From positions 1-5,559 of the forward strand of contig CAYQOU010000119.1 in NCBI GenBank assembly GCA_964419255.1: a DNA stretch of 5,559 bases, read 5' to 3'. Positions within the stretch are counted from its first letter, which is position 1. Each line of letters starts with the position of its first letter. Below are positions 1-5,559 of the stretch, piece after piece. Origin of the DNA: CAZPHU01 sp964419255. Lineage in GTDB: Bacteria > Fibrobacterota > Chitinivibrionia > Chitinivibrionales > CAYFVL01. The notes beneath the pieces are model-generated. The model was not told the origin of the DNA and made no database searches. It saw only the letters and a list, made by a program, of their open reading frames with translations. The position numbers and the translations under genes are program-made.

Positions 1-865
1 GATCATCGTCACCAATTACGGGTTTGCTTTCCAGACTGTCGCCGTTATAATCCACCATCAGGGGCAGTGATTTCTGAAGCGTCGGACACACCCCGATATC
101 ATTATCCTTCAGCGAGGAGTAGTAATCATCGAAATTCCATGCCCAATTGTCGCCGCGCACCCAGCTTGGATTCCACCCGTAGGCGTTATTGGGATAACCT
201 TCGTAACGGCGTAGCGTATCGCTGTTTCCTTCATCCCACTGCCAGTTGTGATATTCACGAACAAATCCGACGGCTTTGGTGAATTCCATGGGCACATCCA
301 CGAAGCTGTTGGTGCCGATGAAATTTTTCATGATCGGATAGGGGTGATTTACCGCCGGCGGTTCGGAAGGAGTCTCCACGGGCTCGAGCGGCTCCCCATA
401 TAACACAAGCTCGGTGATCTTGGTTTCCGGTGATTGCACCCGAATCAGGAGATATCGCGTGGTGTCGGTAATCGTATGGCCGATCCATTGGTTATATGAT
501 GAAGTCGTCTCTTTAAACAGCAGCCGCCACGATTTCGGCGTGCCCACATACACGGCGAGGGTATCAACGCCTTCAAAATCGAAATAATGGCAGGACGACA
601 GAGCGTGCCTGGCGAAAAGATCGACCACCACCTCCAGTGGATAATAGATGTGGTCGAACTCATATCCGTTTGTGAATACGCTGGCGGGTTTACCACTGGC
701 GCCGCTGAGCGGATCCCCGGCGATATCCTGCTCATCCACAAGTGCAGTCGGGTTGCCTTTGGCGGATATGTTGATGATATTTTGCTCGGAGAGAGGAATC
801 TTGTTTTGTGCCCCGAGTGCCGCCGTCATTGTAAGAAGTATCGCCGTAATGAGTATTTTTTTCAT
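1..865 (-). CDS. Secreted discoidin-like plus putative glycoside hydrolase protein, N-terminal part
   Basis: An uninterrupted minus-strand frame of 288 codons starts at the ATG at 865-863 and is still open at base 1, so the C-terminus lies outside the window. Residues 1-19 form a signal peptide (two Lys, a hydrophobic core, then ALGA before Gln20), so the product is exported. Residues about 25-158 look like an all-beta discoidin (F5/8 type C)-like module ending in IRVQSPETKITELVLYG. Residues 159-176 are a Pro/Glu-rich linker. From about 178 a second domain begins with FIGTNSFVDVP and FVREYHNWQWDEG and is rich in Trp, Tyr and Asp. This resembles the first strands of a TIM-barrel glycosidase, but I cannot name a GH family and no catalytic Glu can be assigned. 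It lies on the same strand as the GH9 gene but 488 bp downstream of it, so it probably has its own promoter. Frame and export are firm; hydrolase function is an inference. Confidence 0.85.
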   Translation of the reverse strand, partial: MKKILITAILLTMTAALGAQNKIPLSEQNIINISAKGNPTALVDEQDIAGDPLSGASGKPASVFTNGYEFDHIYYPLEVVVDLFARHALSSCHYFDFEGVDTLAVYVGTPKSWRLLFKETTSSYNQWIGHTITDTTRYLLIRVQSPETKITELVLYGEPLEPVETPSEPPAVNHPYPIMKNFIGTNSFVDVPMEFTKAVGFVREYHNWQWDEGNSDTLRRYEGYPNNAYGWNPSWVRGDNWAWNFDDYYSSLKDNDIGVCPTLQKSLPLMVDYNGDSLESKPVIGDDD

Positions 866-872
866 ACCAGCA

Positions 873-877
873 CTCCG
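873..877 (-). promoter_or_regulatory. Ribosome binding site that sets the start of the left-edge gene
   Basis: The minus strand reads CGGAG seven bases before the ATG at 865. This favours that start over an in-frame ATG at 898-896, which has AGGAG only about two bases upstream, too close for efficient initiation. The 865 start also places a Lys-Lys signal peptide right at the N-terminus. The longer form would add eleven residues (MTTAGLARSAG) ahead of it. Confidence 0.55.
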
Positions 878-915
878 TGCAAGACCCGCCGTTGTCATTC
901 TCCTACTGTCGTGTC

Positions 916-944
916 ATTATATTTTAACACGGCCGCTGCTTAAG
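916..944 (-). promoter_or_regulatory. Candidate promoter for the left-edge secreted gene
   Basis: On the minus strand a perfect TATAAT (921-916) lies about 50 bases before the ATG at 865, which would give a leader of roughly 45 nt containing the ribosome binding site. Seventeen bases further upstream the -35 position (944-939) reads CTTAAG, a poor match to TTGACA. The promoter may therefore need an activator, or may not be the real one. A second AT-rich candidate lies farther upstream (TTTACC, 17 bases, TATATA, near 1085-1115). Confidence 0.35.
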
Positions 945-1263
945 TATACTGTTCGCGCATCATGAATTGCTACATGCAGGGAACGAATTTCTTTGCCACG
1001 AGACATACGAGAAAAAACAGGGCACCCCGAAAGACAGATAAAATTCATGACGGCCCCCCCGGCGATTGCATATATCATGCATACTTTTATATATAGATAG
1101 TTTTCTGCGCGGTAAATGTAAAAACGCAACCTTTTGTTGTGATCTTGTTCAGAATATTATTTATATCTGTCCTGAGTTGGTTGGAATAGAATTGAAGACT
1201 TGTAAACTAATCAGAAATATGAGATCTAAAGGTATCCTTCAATTTGATACATCAATACTGTTT

Positions 1264-1322
1264 ACAGATTAGCACAGATTCACAAAGCCTTCCCCTGGTA
1301 AAACAATCAGAGCAAATCTGTG
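1264..1322. repeat. ACAGATT repeats, two direct and one inverted
   Basis: ACAGATT occurs at 1264-1270 and 1274-1280, exactly 10 bp apart (one helical turn). An inverted copy follows: CACAGATT at 1273-1280 pairs with AATCTGTG at 1315-1322 across a 34-base loop. It lies just downstream of the GH9 stop. It could be a weak hairpin in the 3' end of the GH9 transcript, a protein-binding site, or chance. There is no adjacent T run, so it is not a standard intrinsic terminator. Confidence 0.3.
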
Positions 1323-1353
1323 ATAATACATTGTTTCGCGATAGTGGCCGATA

Positions 1354-3819
1354 TCATTGGAAATGTATCCAGGAGTCGATGACCCGGGAGTCTTGGGATA
1401 CCAACACATGTAAGCCTCTCAACGAGGGGAGTTTAATTTTCTGTCCCGGATGAATTCTGGCTTCCCACACCGTTCGTCCAAGTACATCATGCAATCTGAT
1501 TACAGTGATTCGATTGCCCTTCCATTGCAATACCCGACCATTGCGCACCCAAGGGGTAGCCGAAACCGATTTTATGCGCACCGGATATGCGGTTGGGGCG
1601 GAGAAGTTTTCGGAACGAATAAATACAATGGAATCAATCTGAACTGTTGCAGGTTTGACCGTATTATAATAGTTAAAGTTTATTTCCTCAATCTCTGTCA
1701 GGTCCAGAGCAACTTGATTCCCAAAGCCGCCTTGAGCCATTTCGTCAAACATGATCCTCACCGGATGCTCACCCTTGCCGGTAATACTCCTGCCATAGTA
1801 ATCATAATCGCTGATAGACGCCATTGCCAGATCAATCCGTATGGTTACGTTTTCCTCGAAATTGCCGTAAAAGACGACCCCATCAAAAACGGTTAGATCC
1901 TGATAGGCTTTCGGCGGCATACAGCCAAAGCCGGCGTACGGGTATTGAATGCCCTCATGTGGTTCAAGAAGGACGCGCCGGGCGGCTTGATCTTCCCATT
2001 GCGCTTCGCTGTTACCGTTTTCATTGGCATCGGAGTAGACATACCAGCTGCATCGCCTAAGGGGTAAGGCCAGGCTGGAGTCGATCTGCCCGGAATAGTC
2101 CAAACGTGGTGGATTACTGGAGTCGGCGGGTGCCTGCAGCAAGTGGTCGCCTGCCGTCGCCAGAAGCCATATTGCATACGATTGGCTCATCGTGACCGTT
2201 TCCGAGGTCATGAAATCTTTCTCCCAGTCGTAAAAAACTGCTTCTTGGGTATGAAAACTGTCCAGTCCGGAAGCCGGAGGAGTTCCGAAATACTGCTCCA
2301 TCTCCTGGTGAGTGGGCCGGTCTGCCGGGCCTAAAGCAACTGCTCCCTGTGGAAAAATGTCTTTCAATCGGTAGATGGGATTATAGTTTCTCCTAATCGT
2401 ATTGGGAAGGCGTGTGCTGGAAAGAAAACTGACTCCCCAGTTATTTCGGCCGAAAAGATAATCTACCATTTTGAGGTTGAGATCAAGCGCAGCGCTGTCT
2501 GGGTAACGTCTGTGCCAGTTGCCGGCCGCAGCACCCACACCATTCCATCCCAGCAGTGATGACCAGGTGTAGCTCAGGGGGATGCCCCAAATATTATCCA
2601 TGTTTCCGATGAAATATTCCATCGCACGGCGAGCATTCGTGCGGGAGTTCTCATCGTCGATTGCGGTATGGACGCTCCAATTGTAGGTGGTCCAGCCGAT
2701 CCATTCTCCTGCATCGATGTCATAATCAAGAGCCTGAAGCAAGTAGCTGGAATCTCCGGTCGCTTTAAACAGTTCTATAGCCCCCAGCGCCATGTTATCA
2801 TCCAGGGAATTATCACGATAAAAGTCGTTTGTCTCGTCTTTTTCGTATGCGGCAACCTCCAGAGCGTCGGGCTCCAGAGCGCGGGCGTATACCGAACGTG
2901 CCTTTCTAAGAAAGGTGTCGGCCAACGCCTCATCGCCAATATCCTCGAACACTCGTGCGCCTTTAGCCAGTGCGGCTGCGGTAAGGCCCATGTGAGCAGG
3001 ACTGATGGCGCACAGAGCCGGTCTTCTGCCGTCCAGTGCATCGTTTTCGGGCAGGCGCAACTGCTGCTGGTGATCAAGATAGTTACCAACCTGAATCACA
3101 AAAAGATCAGGTTGGGGATGCATTTTCATCAGATAATTAAGCCCGTGAAGAGCTTCATCCAGCACATCGGGCAGATCCGAATCCGAGAGAACCGTGGTGA
3201 AAGCCTTCGGATTGGTTTCCCACGCCTCCAGAAGATAGTACACGGTATTGGCAGTGGTCAGGGTGAATTTTATGAAGTCACCTGCATCGTACCATCCTCC
3301 CATACAGTCGAATGTTTCTGAAGGAGTTGATTCGATCCAGCTTCCCTCGGATGGATCACCATCGATTTGGTATACGATAGCGGCAGAGTCACCGGTGTGA
3401 GAAATACCATGGTTGAAGGCTTTTTCACTGCCGCTGCGTGCAGTGCGCAGGTGCCGGAGTGCGTCGGTTATAAACACTGCATATGGATGATCGTCTATGC
3501 GAATAGAAGCCTGGGCATTTTCGGTGGTAAAGACATATTCTCCGGTCTGATCGAGCTCGGAAAAGTTGATTTCATGATTGAAGGGATGGCTGGTATGAGT
3601 TCCTTCTCCCGCGATGCTCTTTGCGATTGTGCCCGATAGAATGTCTCCGGAACTGTCATGAATGCTCCATTGCCGCCCTTCCAGATCGTTGGTGGATATG
3701 ATTATCAGCGATTTGGGACGATCGGGCCGGTAACCTGCCTGGTTGTGTCTTATGTAGGTGGCGGGGAATACCACATGAGTCAGCAAAAGGATCATTCCAA
3801 ACAGTTTTAAACGAATCAT
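1354..3819 (-). CDS. Secreted multidomain GH9 glycoside hydrolase (endoglucanase-type)
   Basis: This 821-residue enzyme very likely hydrolyses beta-1,4-glucans such as cellulose outside the cytoplasm. Residues 1-20 are a signal peptide. Residues about 21-110 match the Ig-like CelD_N domain that precedes many GH9 catalytic domains (IRHNQAGYRPDRPK). The GH9 domain spans about 114-555. GGWYDAGD at 174-181 supplies the Asp pair, with Asp181 the likely base, and DWEKDFMTSE at 531-540 supplies Glu540, the likely acid. Their separation of 359 residues is normal for GH9. The usual Pro-His-His-Arg motif is absent; that stretch reads RRNYNPIYR (476-484). After a linker, residues about 586-735 form a galactose-binding-like beta module, and about 745-821 a basic tail (12 Lys/Arg against 4 Asp/Glu from residue 750) ending in a VLGRTVW-type strand as in sorting or basic terminal domains. 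AGGAG at 3833-3829, nine bases before the ATG, supports the start. The gene is divergent from the membrane regulator. Family assignment is firm; exact substrate is not. Confidence 0.96.
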   Translation of the reverse strand: MIRLKLFGMILLLTHVVFPATYIRHNQAGYRPDRPKSLIIISTNDLEGRQWSIHDSSGDILSGTIAKSIAGEGTHTSHPFNHEINFSELDQTGEYVFTTENAQASIRIDDHPYAVFITDALRHLRTARSGSEKAFNHGISHTGDSAAIVYQIDGDPSEGSWIESTPSETFDCMGGWYDAGDFIKFTLTTANTVYYLLEAWETNPKAFTTVLSDSDLPDVLDEALHGLNYLMKMHPQPDLFVIQVGNYLDHQQQLRLPENDALDGRRPALCAISPAHMGLTAAALAKGARVFEDIGDEALADTFLRKARSVYARALEPDALEVAAYEKDETNDFYRDNSLDDNMALGAIELFKATGDSSYLLQALDYDIDAGEWIGWTTYNWSVHTAIDDENSRTNARRAMEYFIGNMDNIWGIPLSYTWSSLLGWNGVGAAAGNWHRRYPDSAALDLNLKMVDYLFGRNNWGVSFLSSTRLPNTIRRNYNPIYRLKDIFPQGAVALGPADRPTHQEMEQYFGTPPASGLDSFHTQEAVFYDWEKDFMTSETVTMSQSYAIWLLATAGDHLLQAPADSSNPPRLDYSGQIDSSLALPLRRCSWYVYSDANENGNSEAQWEDQAARRVLLEPHEGIQYPYAGFGCMPPKAYQDLTVFDGVVFYGNFEENVTIRIDLAMASISDYDYYGRSITGKGEHPVRIMFDEMAQGGFGNQVALDLTEIEEINFNYYNTVKPATVQIDSIVFIRSENFSAPTAYPVRIKSVSATPWVRNGRVLQWKGNRITVIRLHDVLGRTVWEARIHPGQKIKLPSLRGLHVLVSQDSRVIDSWIHFQ

Positions 3820-3852
3820 ATATTCAAACTCCTGAAAATGAATGCAGAGAAT

Positions 3853-3858
3853 TGTATA
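3853..3858 (-). promoter_or_regulatory. Candidate -10 element of the GH9 gene
   Basis: The minus strand reads TATACA (3858-3853), 33 bases before the GH9 ATG, giving a short leader with AGGAG inside it. The matching -35 position (3881-3876) reads CCCCTG, which is not a -35 box. It overlaps the palindrome at 3856-3867, so a protein bound there would directly affect polymerase. CATAAT at 3868-3863 is an alternative. Confidence 0.3.
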
Positions 3859-3867
3859 ATCGATTAT
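3856..3867. repeat. Perfect 12-bp palindrome ATAATCGATTAT, possible operator
   Basis: ATAATCGATTAT equals its own reverse complement. It lies 37-48 bp upstream of the GH9 start codon and overlaps the candidate -10. AraC-type proteins more often bind direct repeats, so this could instead be the site of another dimeric regulator, or simply an AT-rich coincidence. Confidence 0.35.
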
Positions 3868-3933
3868 GCTTCCACCAGGGGTAATATAACCGCCAGATGT
3901 GTGAGGGAAGTAGTCTGAAAACGCTTTATGCTT
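3864..3933 (+). repeat. Direct repeat TTATGCTT, two copies 62 bp apart, possible regulator half-sites
   Basis: TTATGCTT occurs at 3864-3871 and again at 3926-3933, 62 bp from start to start, close to six helical turns, so both copies would face the same side of the DNA. One copy lies by the GH9 promoter side and the other by the regulator side. AraC-family proteins commonly use direct-repeat half-sites and can loop DNA. An 8-bp match within 200 bp can also arise by chance. Confidence 0.3.
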
Positions 3934-4020
3934 ATCATTTTTATATATTTGCTGTAGACTCGCCTTCGGGCAACAAAATGACCGATTCAGACAAACATTT
4001 TACTGATTATACCGGAAAAC

Positions 4021-5124
4021 ATGTACAGATACTTATTATTTGTCCTCATCCTGGTTTTTTTTATTTCGGCAGATTCAGCACATCTTTTCGATCTGAAAGA
4101 TCTCTCCTGGTCTGCATTTAATGATTCTGCGGACAGTGGTAATTCCGAGAGTCAGGGCCTGATTGTTTCGGATCAGAAGATGACCTGGTCGTTTTCGCTC
4201 AGGGACAACGCCGCATGGCCATATATCGGGGCTTGCGCAATCTTTCAACTACCGGATTCTACCCGGGGTGCCTGGAAAACCTACAGTGAAGATGACACTC
4301 TGGTTGTTATCATGCGCTCAAATCGCCGGGGGCCGGTGATTATCCAGCTTTGTACGTTTGATCCTCACGTTACGCAGTTGGATGATCCGGTCAGCTTCAG
4401 GGTTTTGCAGAGTCCGGTGACTGTATCCACAAGCTTTCAGAGGATATCCATTCCGTTGAATAGTTTCACGGTTGCGCAGTGGTGGAAACAGCGGTATGAG
4501 GTCGCTCCCGAGGATAACAACCTTTTTCTGGATTCGATCTGCATGGTTGAGTGGGTCTTTACGGATACAAACCGTGTAAGTCGGACGGATACGCTGGTTG
4601 TCACCTCCCTCGGCTTTGTCAGGCGGTCTAAAAAGGTGTGGATACTTTATGCCGTTTTTATATGTGGGATACTGCTGTCATCAACGGCCGGGTGGTTGTG
4701 GTCTGTAAACAGGAAAAAGAACAAGCAGAAAACAGAGGTCGGAGGTGCACCTGACGAAATGAAACCCAGGCCCGTGAACTTAGAACCCTCGGAATGGGAA
4801 AAAATCCGGTCTTATTTTGAGAATCATTATCGAGAGCCTGAACTGAATCTGGGCGGCTCTGCTAAGGTGCTTTGTCTTTCCGAATCCAAGCTGTCCCGAC
4901 TCATACGGGCAAATCACAAGGGAGGTTTTCGATCGCTTATCCATGACCTTCGCATAAAAGAGTCAAAAAGGCTTTTGCTCAAGACCGATTTCCATGTTGC
5001 GGAGATTGCGCATAAGATCGGGTATGCCACCGCCAGTCATTTTAACCGTGAATTCAAGCAGCGGGAAGGCTTAACCCCCACCGCGTTTAGAAAAAACATG
5101 AATTCCGCATCAAGAGCAGAATGA
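4021..5124 (+). CDS. Membrane-tethered AraC-family transcriptional regulator with extracytoplasmic sensor domain
   Basis: A 367-residue one-component regulator. Residues 1-19 are a signal peptide or N-terminal anchor (hydrophobic 5-16). Residues about 20-200 form a beta-rich outer domain with SW at 29-30, GNSESQ at 40-45, WPYIGAC at 66-72 and a closing DSICMVEWVF. It resembles a galactose-binding-like carbohydrate module and matches part of the neighbouring GH9 enzyme. Residues about 206-227 are a single transmembrane helix followed by RKKNKQK, which places the C-terminus in the cytoplasm. Residues about 258-358 are an AraC-type double helix-turn-helix with the family signature: AEIAHKIGYA, F341, R343, F345, G350, TP at 352-353 and FR at 356-357. 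There is no kinase or receiver domain. The likely role is to sense a saccharide outside the inner membrane and switch on the divergent GH9 gene. The Shine-Dalgarno is weak (CCGGAAAAC before ATG); the start is chosen for the signal peptide. DNA-binding type and topology are well supported; the ligand and target are inferred. Confidence 0.94.
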   Translation: MYRYLLFVLILVFFISADSAHLFDLKDLSWSAFNDSADSGNSESQGLIVSDQKMTWSFSLRDNAAWPYIGACAIFQLPDSTRGAWKTYSEDDTLVVIMRSNRRGPVIIQLCTFDPHVTQLDDPVSFRVLQSPVTVSTSFQRISIPLNSFTVAQWWKQRYEVAPEDNNLFLDSICMVEWVFTDTNRVSRTDTLVVTSLGFVRRSKKVWILYAVFICGILLSSTAGWLWSVNRKKNKQKTEVGGAPDEMKPRPVNLEPSEWEKIRSYFENHYREPELNLGGSAKVLCLSESKLSRLIRANHKGGFRSLIHDLRIKESKRLLLKTDFHVAEIAHKIGYATASHFNREFKQREGLTPTAFRKNMNSASRAE

Positions 5125-5305
5125 CAGACGTTGCTTATGTGCACCTTCTATGGGGCCGTGTTCTGTATTTCAACAAAATTTTGATCCTGACTCTGGTTCT
5201 CAAAACACGACTCGACCCAGGACTGGCTTGTTGCCTGACTGGATATTCGTATTTCATCGAGGATTGCATGGAAAAACGAGAGTGCAGATCCGTACGCAGA
5301 GGCGT

Positions 5306-5520
5306 TTGCTTCACCTGTTTAAAAAAGAGCTCAATGTCCCATCTTGCTTTGTAGAGGTCACAAAGGGTAGTCGCCGGGAAATCGAAATTGTCGGCGATGA
5401 AATGCATCCGCTCATGTTAGTTTTTGGCTCTGGTCATCCAGAGTATCCCGTTTTGCAAAGCTCGTAAAGGTGTTTTAAGTCGACATATGCTTTATCAAAA
5501 ACATGATTAAGCAGTAATTT
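5306..5520 (-). pseudogene. Decayed IS4-like transposase remnant
   Basis: Read on the minus strand, 5520-5437 encodes a fragment with VFDKAYVDLKHLYEL, matching the region around the second catalytic Asp of IS4-type DDE transposases. After KTGY a one-base loss shifts the frame to WMTRAK, and an extra A in an A run then breaks the expected RAKTNM. The reading next jumps to MHFIADNFDFPATT, implying that the segment usually present between these motifs is deleted. YKARWDIELFFKQVK follows and fits the IS4 Y-(2)-R-(3)-E-(6)-K signature, with the Glu as the third catalytic residue. Similarity ends near 5306. From there to the regulator stop (5125-5305) I see no recognisable protein, although a 57-codon frame lies on the minus strand up to TAG at 5150-5148. 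The first part of the transposase and the terminal repeats are not seen. It cannot encode an active enzyme. Confidence 0.8.
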
Positions 5521-5525
5521 TCAGA

Positions 5526-5551
5526 GGGCGGTTTCGGCCGCCCCCATTTTT
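5526..5551 (+). terminator. Rho-independent terminator-like hairpin with TTCG loop
   Basis: GGGCGGT (5526-5532) pairs with GCCGCCC (5537-5543) around a TTCG tetraloop, with one T-G closing pair. After CCA there are five T (5547-5551). It is oriented to stop plus-strand transcription and is the first such structure after the regulator gene, about 400 bp beyond its stop. It may be the regulator's original terminator separated by the insertion remnant, or may belong to an unrelated unit. Confidence 0.55.
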
Positions 5552-5559
5552 GTCTGCCC

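Larger units (their letters stand above)
866..1353. other. Long intergenic region between two minus-strand genes
   Basis: This 488-bp stretch separates the stop of the GH9 gene from the start of the next gene on the same strand. I see no convincing gene in it. Short frames on either strand begin with TTG, lack a well-placed ribosome binding site and show no recognisable motif. Roughly 1060-1275 is more AT-rich than the flanking genes. It holds a candidate promoter near the left gene, a C7 tract near 1053, and a repeated ACAGATT element near the GH9 end. No clear stem plus T-run terminator was found after the GH9 stop, so readthrough into the next gene cannot be excluded. Confidence 0.6.
3820..4020. 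promoter_or_regulatory. Divergent promoter region between the GH9 gene and the AraC-type regulator
   Basis: Both genes start from this 201-bp gap, so it must hold promoters in both directions, and it is the natural target of the regulator next to it. It contains a perfect 12-bp palindrome, two copies of TTATGCTT, and AT-rich -10-like blocks on both strands (for example TATATT at 3944-3949 on the plus strand). No good TTGACA-like -35 box is correctly spaced in either direction, which would fit activator-dependent expression. No gene is encoded here. Confidence 0.6.

Noticed and set aside
255..741. Minus-strand open frames of 77 and 98 codons at 255-488 and 445-741
   Set aside because: They are out-of-frame readings of the left-edge secreted protein, which has one continuous frame through this region with a signal peptide and ribosome binding site.
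917..1129. 70-codon minus-strand frame in the long intergenic region
   Set aside because: It needs a TTG start directly abutting a weak AAAGG, has no recognisable motif and overlaps the candidate promoter of the left gene.
1066..1272. 68-codon plus-strand frame in the long intergenic region
   Set aside because: It uses a TTG start, lies in AT-rich sequence, has no ribosome binding site and no family resemblance.
1450..1896. 148-codon plus-strand open frame
   Set aside because: It is antisense to the accessory module and basic tail of the GH9 enzyme and has no motif or convincing ribosome binding site.
2668..3321. 217-codon plus-strand open frame
   Set aside because: It lies wholly antisense to the GH9 catalytic domain, whose frame is strongly supported by motifs. 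The predicted protein shows no recognisable domain.
3975..3990. GCC-TTCG-GGC mini-hairpin upstream of the regulator
   Set aside because: The stem has only three base pairs and no T run, too weak to call an attenuator or terminator.
5148..5320. 57-codon minus-strand frame ending in FVEIQNTAP, next to the transposase remnant
   Set aside because: It could be a frameshifted tail of the insertion sequence, but it has no start codon and does not match the expected transposase C-terminus, so it is mentioned only with the pseudogene.
5121..5354. 77-codon plus-strand frame whose ATG overlaps the regulator stop (ATGA)
   Set aside because: The overlap looks operon-like, but the frame runs antisense into the transposase remnant and has no recognisable domain or dedicated ribosome binding site.

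Overview
The window reads as a polysaccharide-degradation locus from a Gram-negative cellulolytic bacterium. The best lineage guess is Fibrobacterota or a relative: a secreted multidomain family 9 glycoside hydrolase ends in a basic, sorting-domain-like tail, and it lies beside other secreted carbohydrate-type proteins. This assignment rests on protein architecture alone and is an inference. No tRNA, rRNA or CRISPR array was seen.

Layout from left to right. (1) Positions 1-865, minus strand: the first 288 codons of a secreted protein that runs off the left edge. It has a signal peptide, a discoidin-like beta-sandwich, a Pro/Glu linker and the start of a domain that looks like a TIM-barrel glycosidase. 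(2) Positions 866-1353: a 488-bp, partly AT-rich intergenic stretch with a candidate promoter for gene 1 and some short repeats. (3) Positions 1354-3819, minus strand: a complete 821-residue GH9 enzyme with signal peptide, Ig-like N-terminal domain, GH9 catalytic domain, galactose-binding-like module and basic C-terminal domain. (4) Positions 3820-4020: a 201-bp divergent promoter region with a perfect 12-bp palindrome and a repeated 8-mer. (5) Positions 4021-5124, plus strand: a membrane-tethered one-component regulator with signal peptide, extracytoplasmic beta-sandwich, one transmembrane helix and a cytoplasmic AraC-type DNA-binding domain. (6) Positions 5306-5520, minus strand: a decayed IS4-like transposase remnant with two frameshifts and an internal deletion. 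(7) Positions 5526-5551: a UUCG-loop hairpin followed by a T run, reading as a terminator on the plus strand.

The most interesting point is that the regulator's outer domain and the accessory module of the neighbouring GH9 enzyme share an ungapped sequence block, with a second matching motif about 25 residues later. This suggests that enzyme and sensor carry related carbohydrate-binding modules. A simple model follows: the sensor binds a polysaccharide product outside the inner membrane and, without any kinase or phosphorelay, activates the divergent GH9 gene and perhaps the glycosidase-like gene beyond it. The shared block is directly visible. The ligand and the regulatory circuit are inference.
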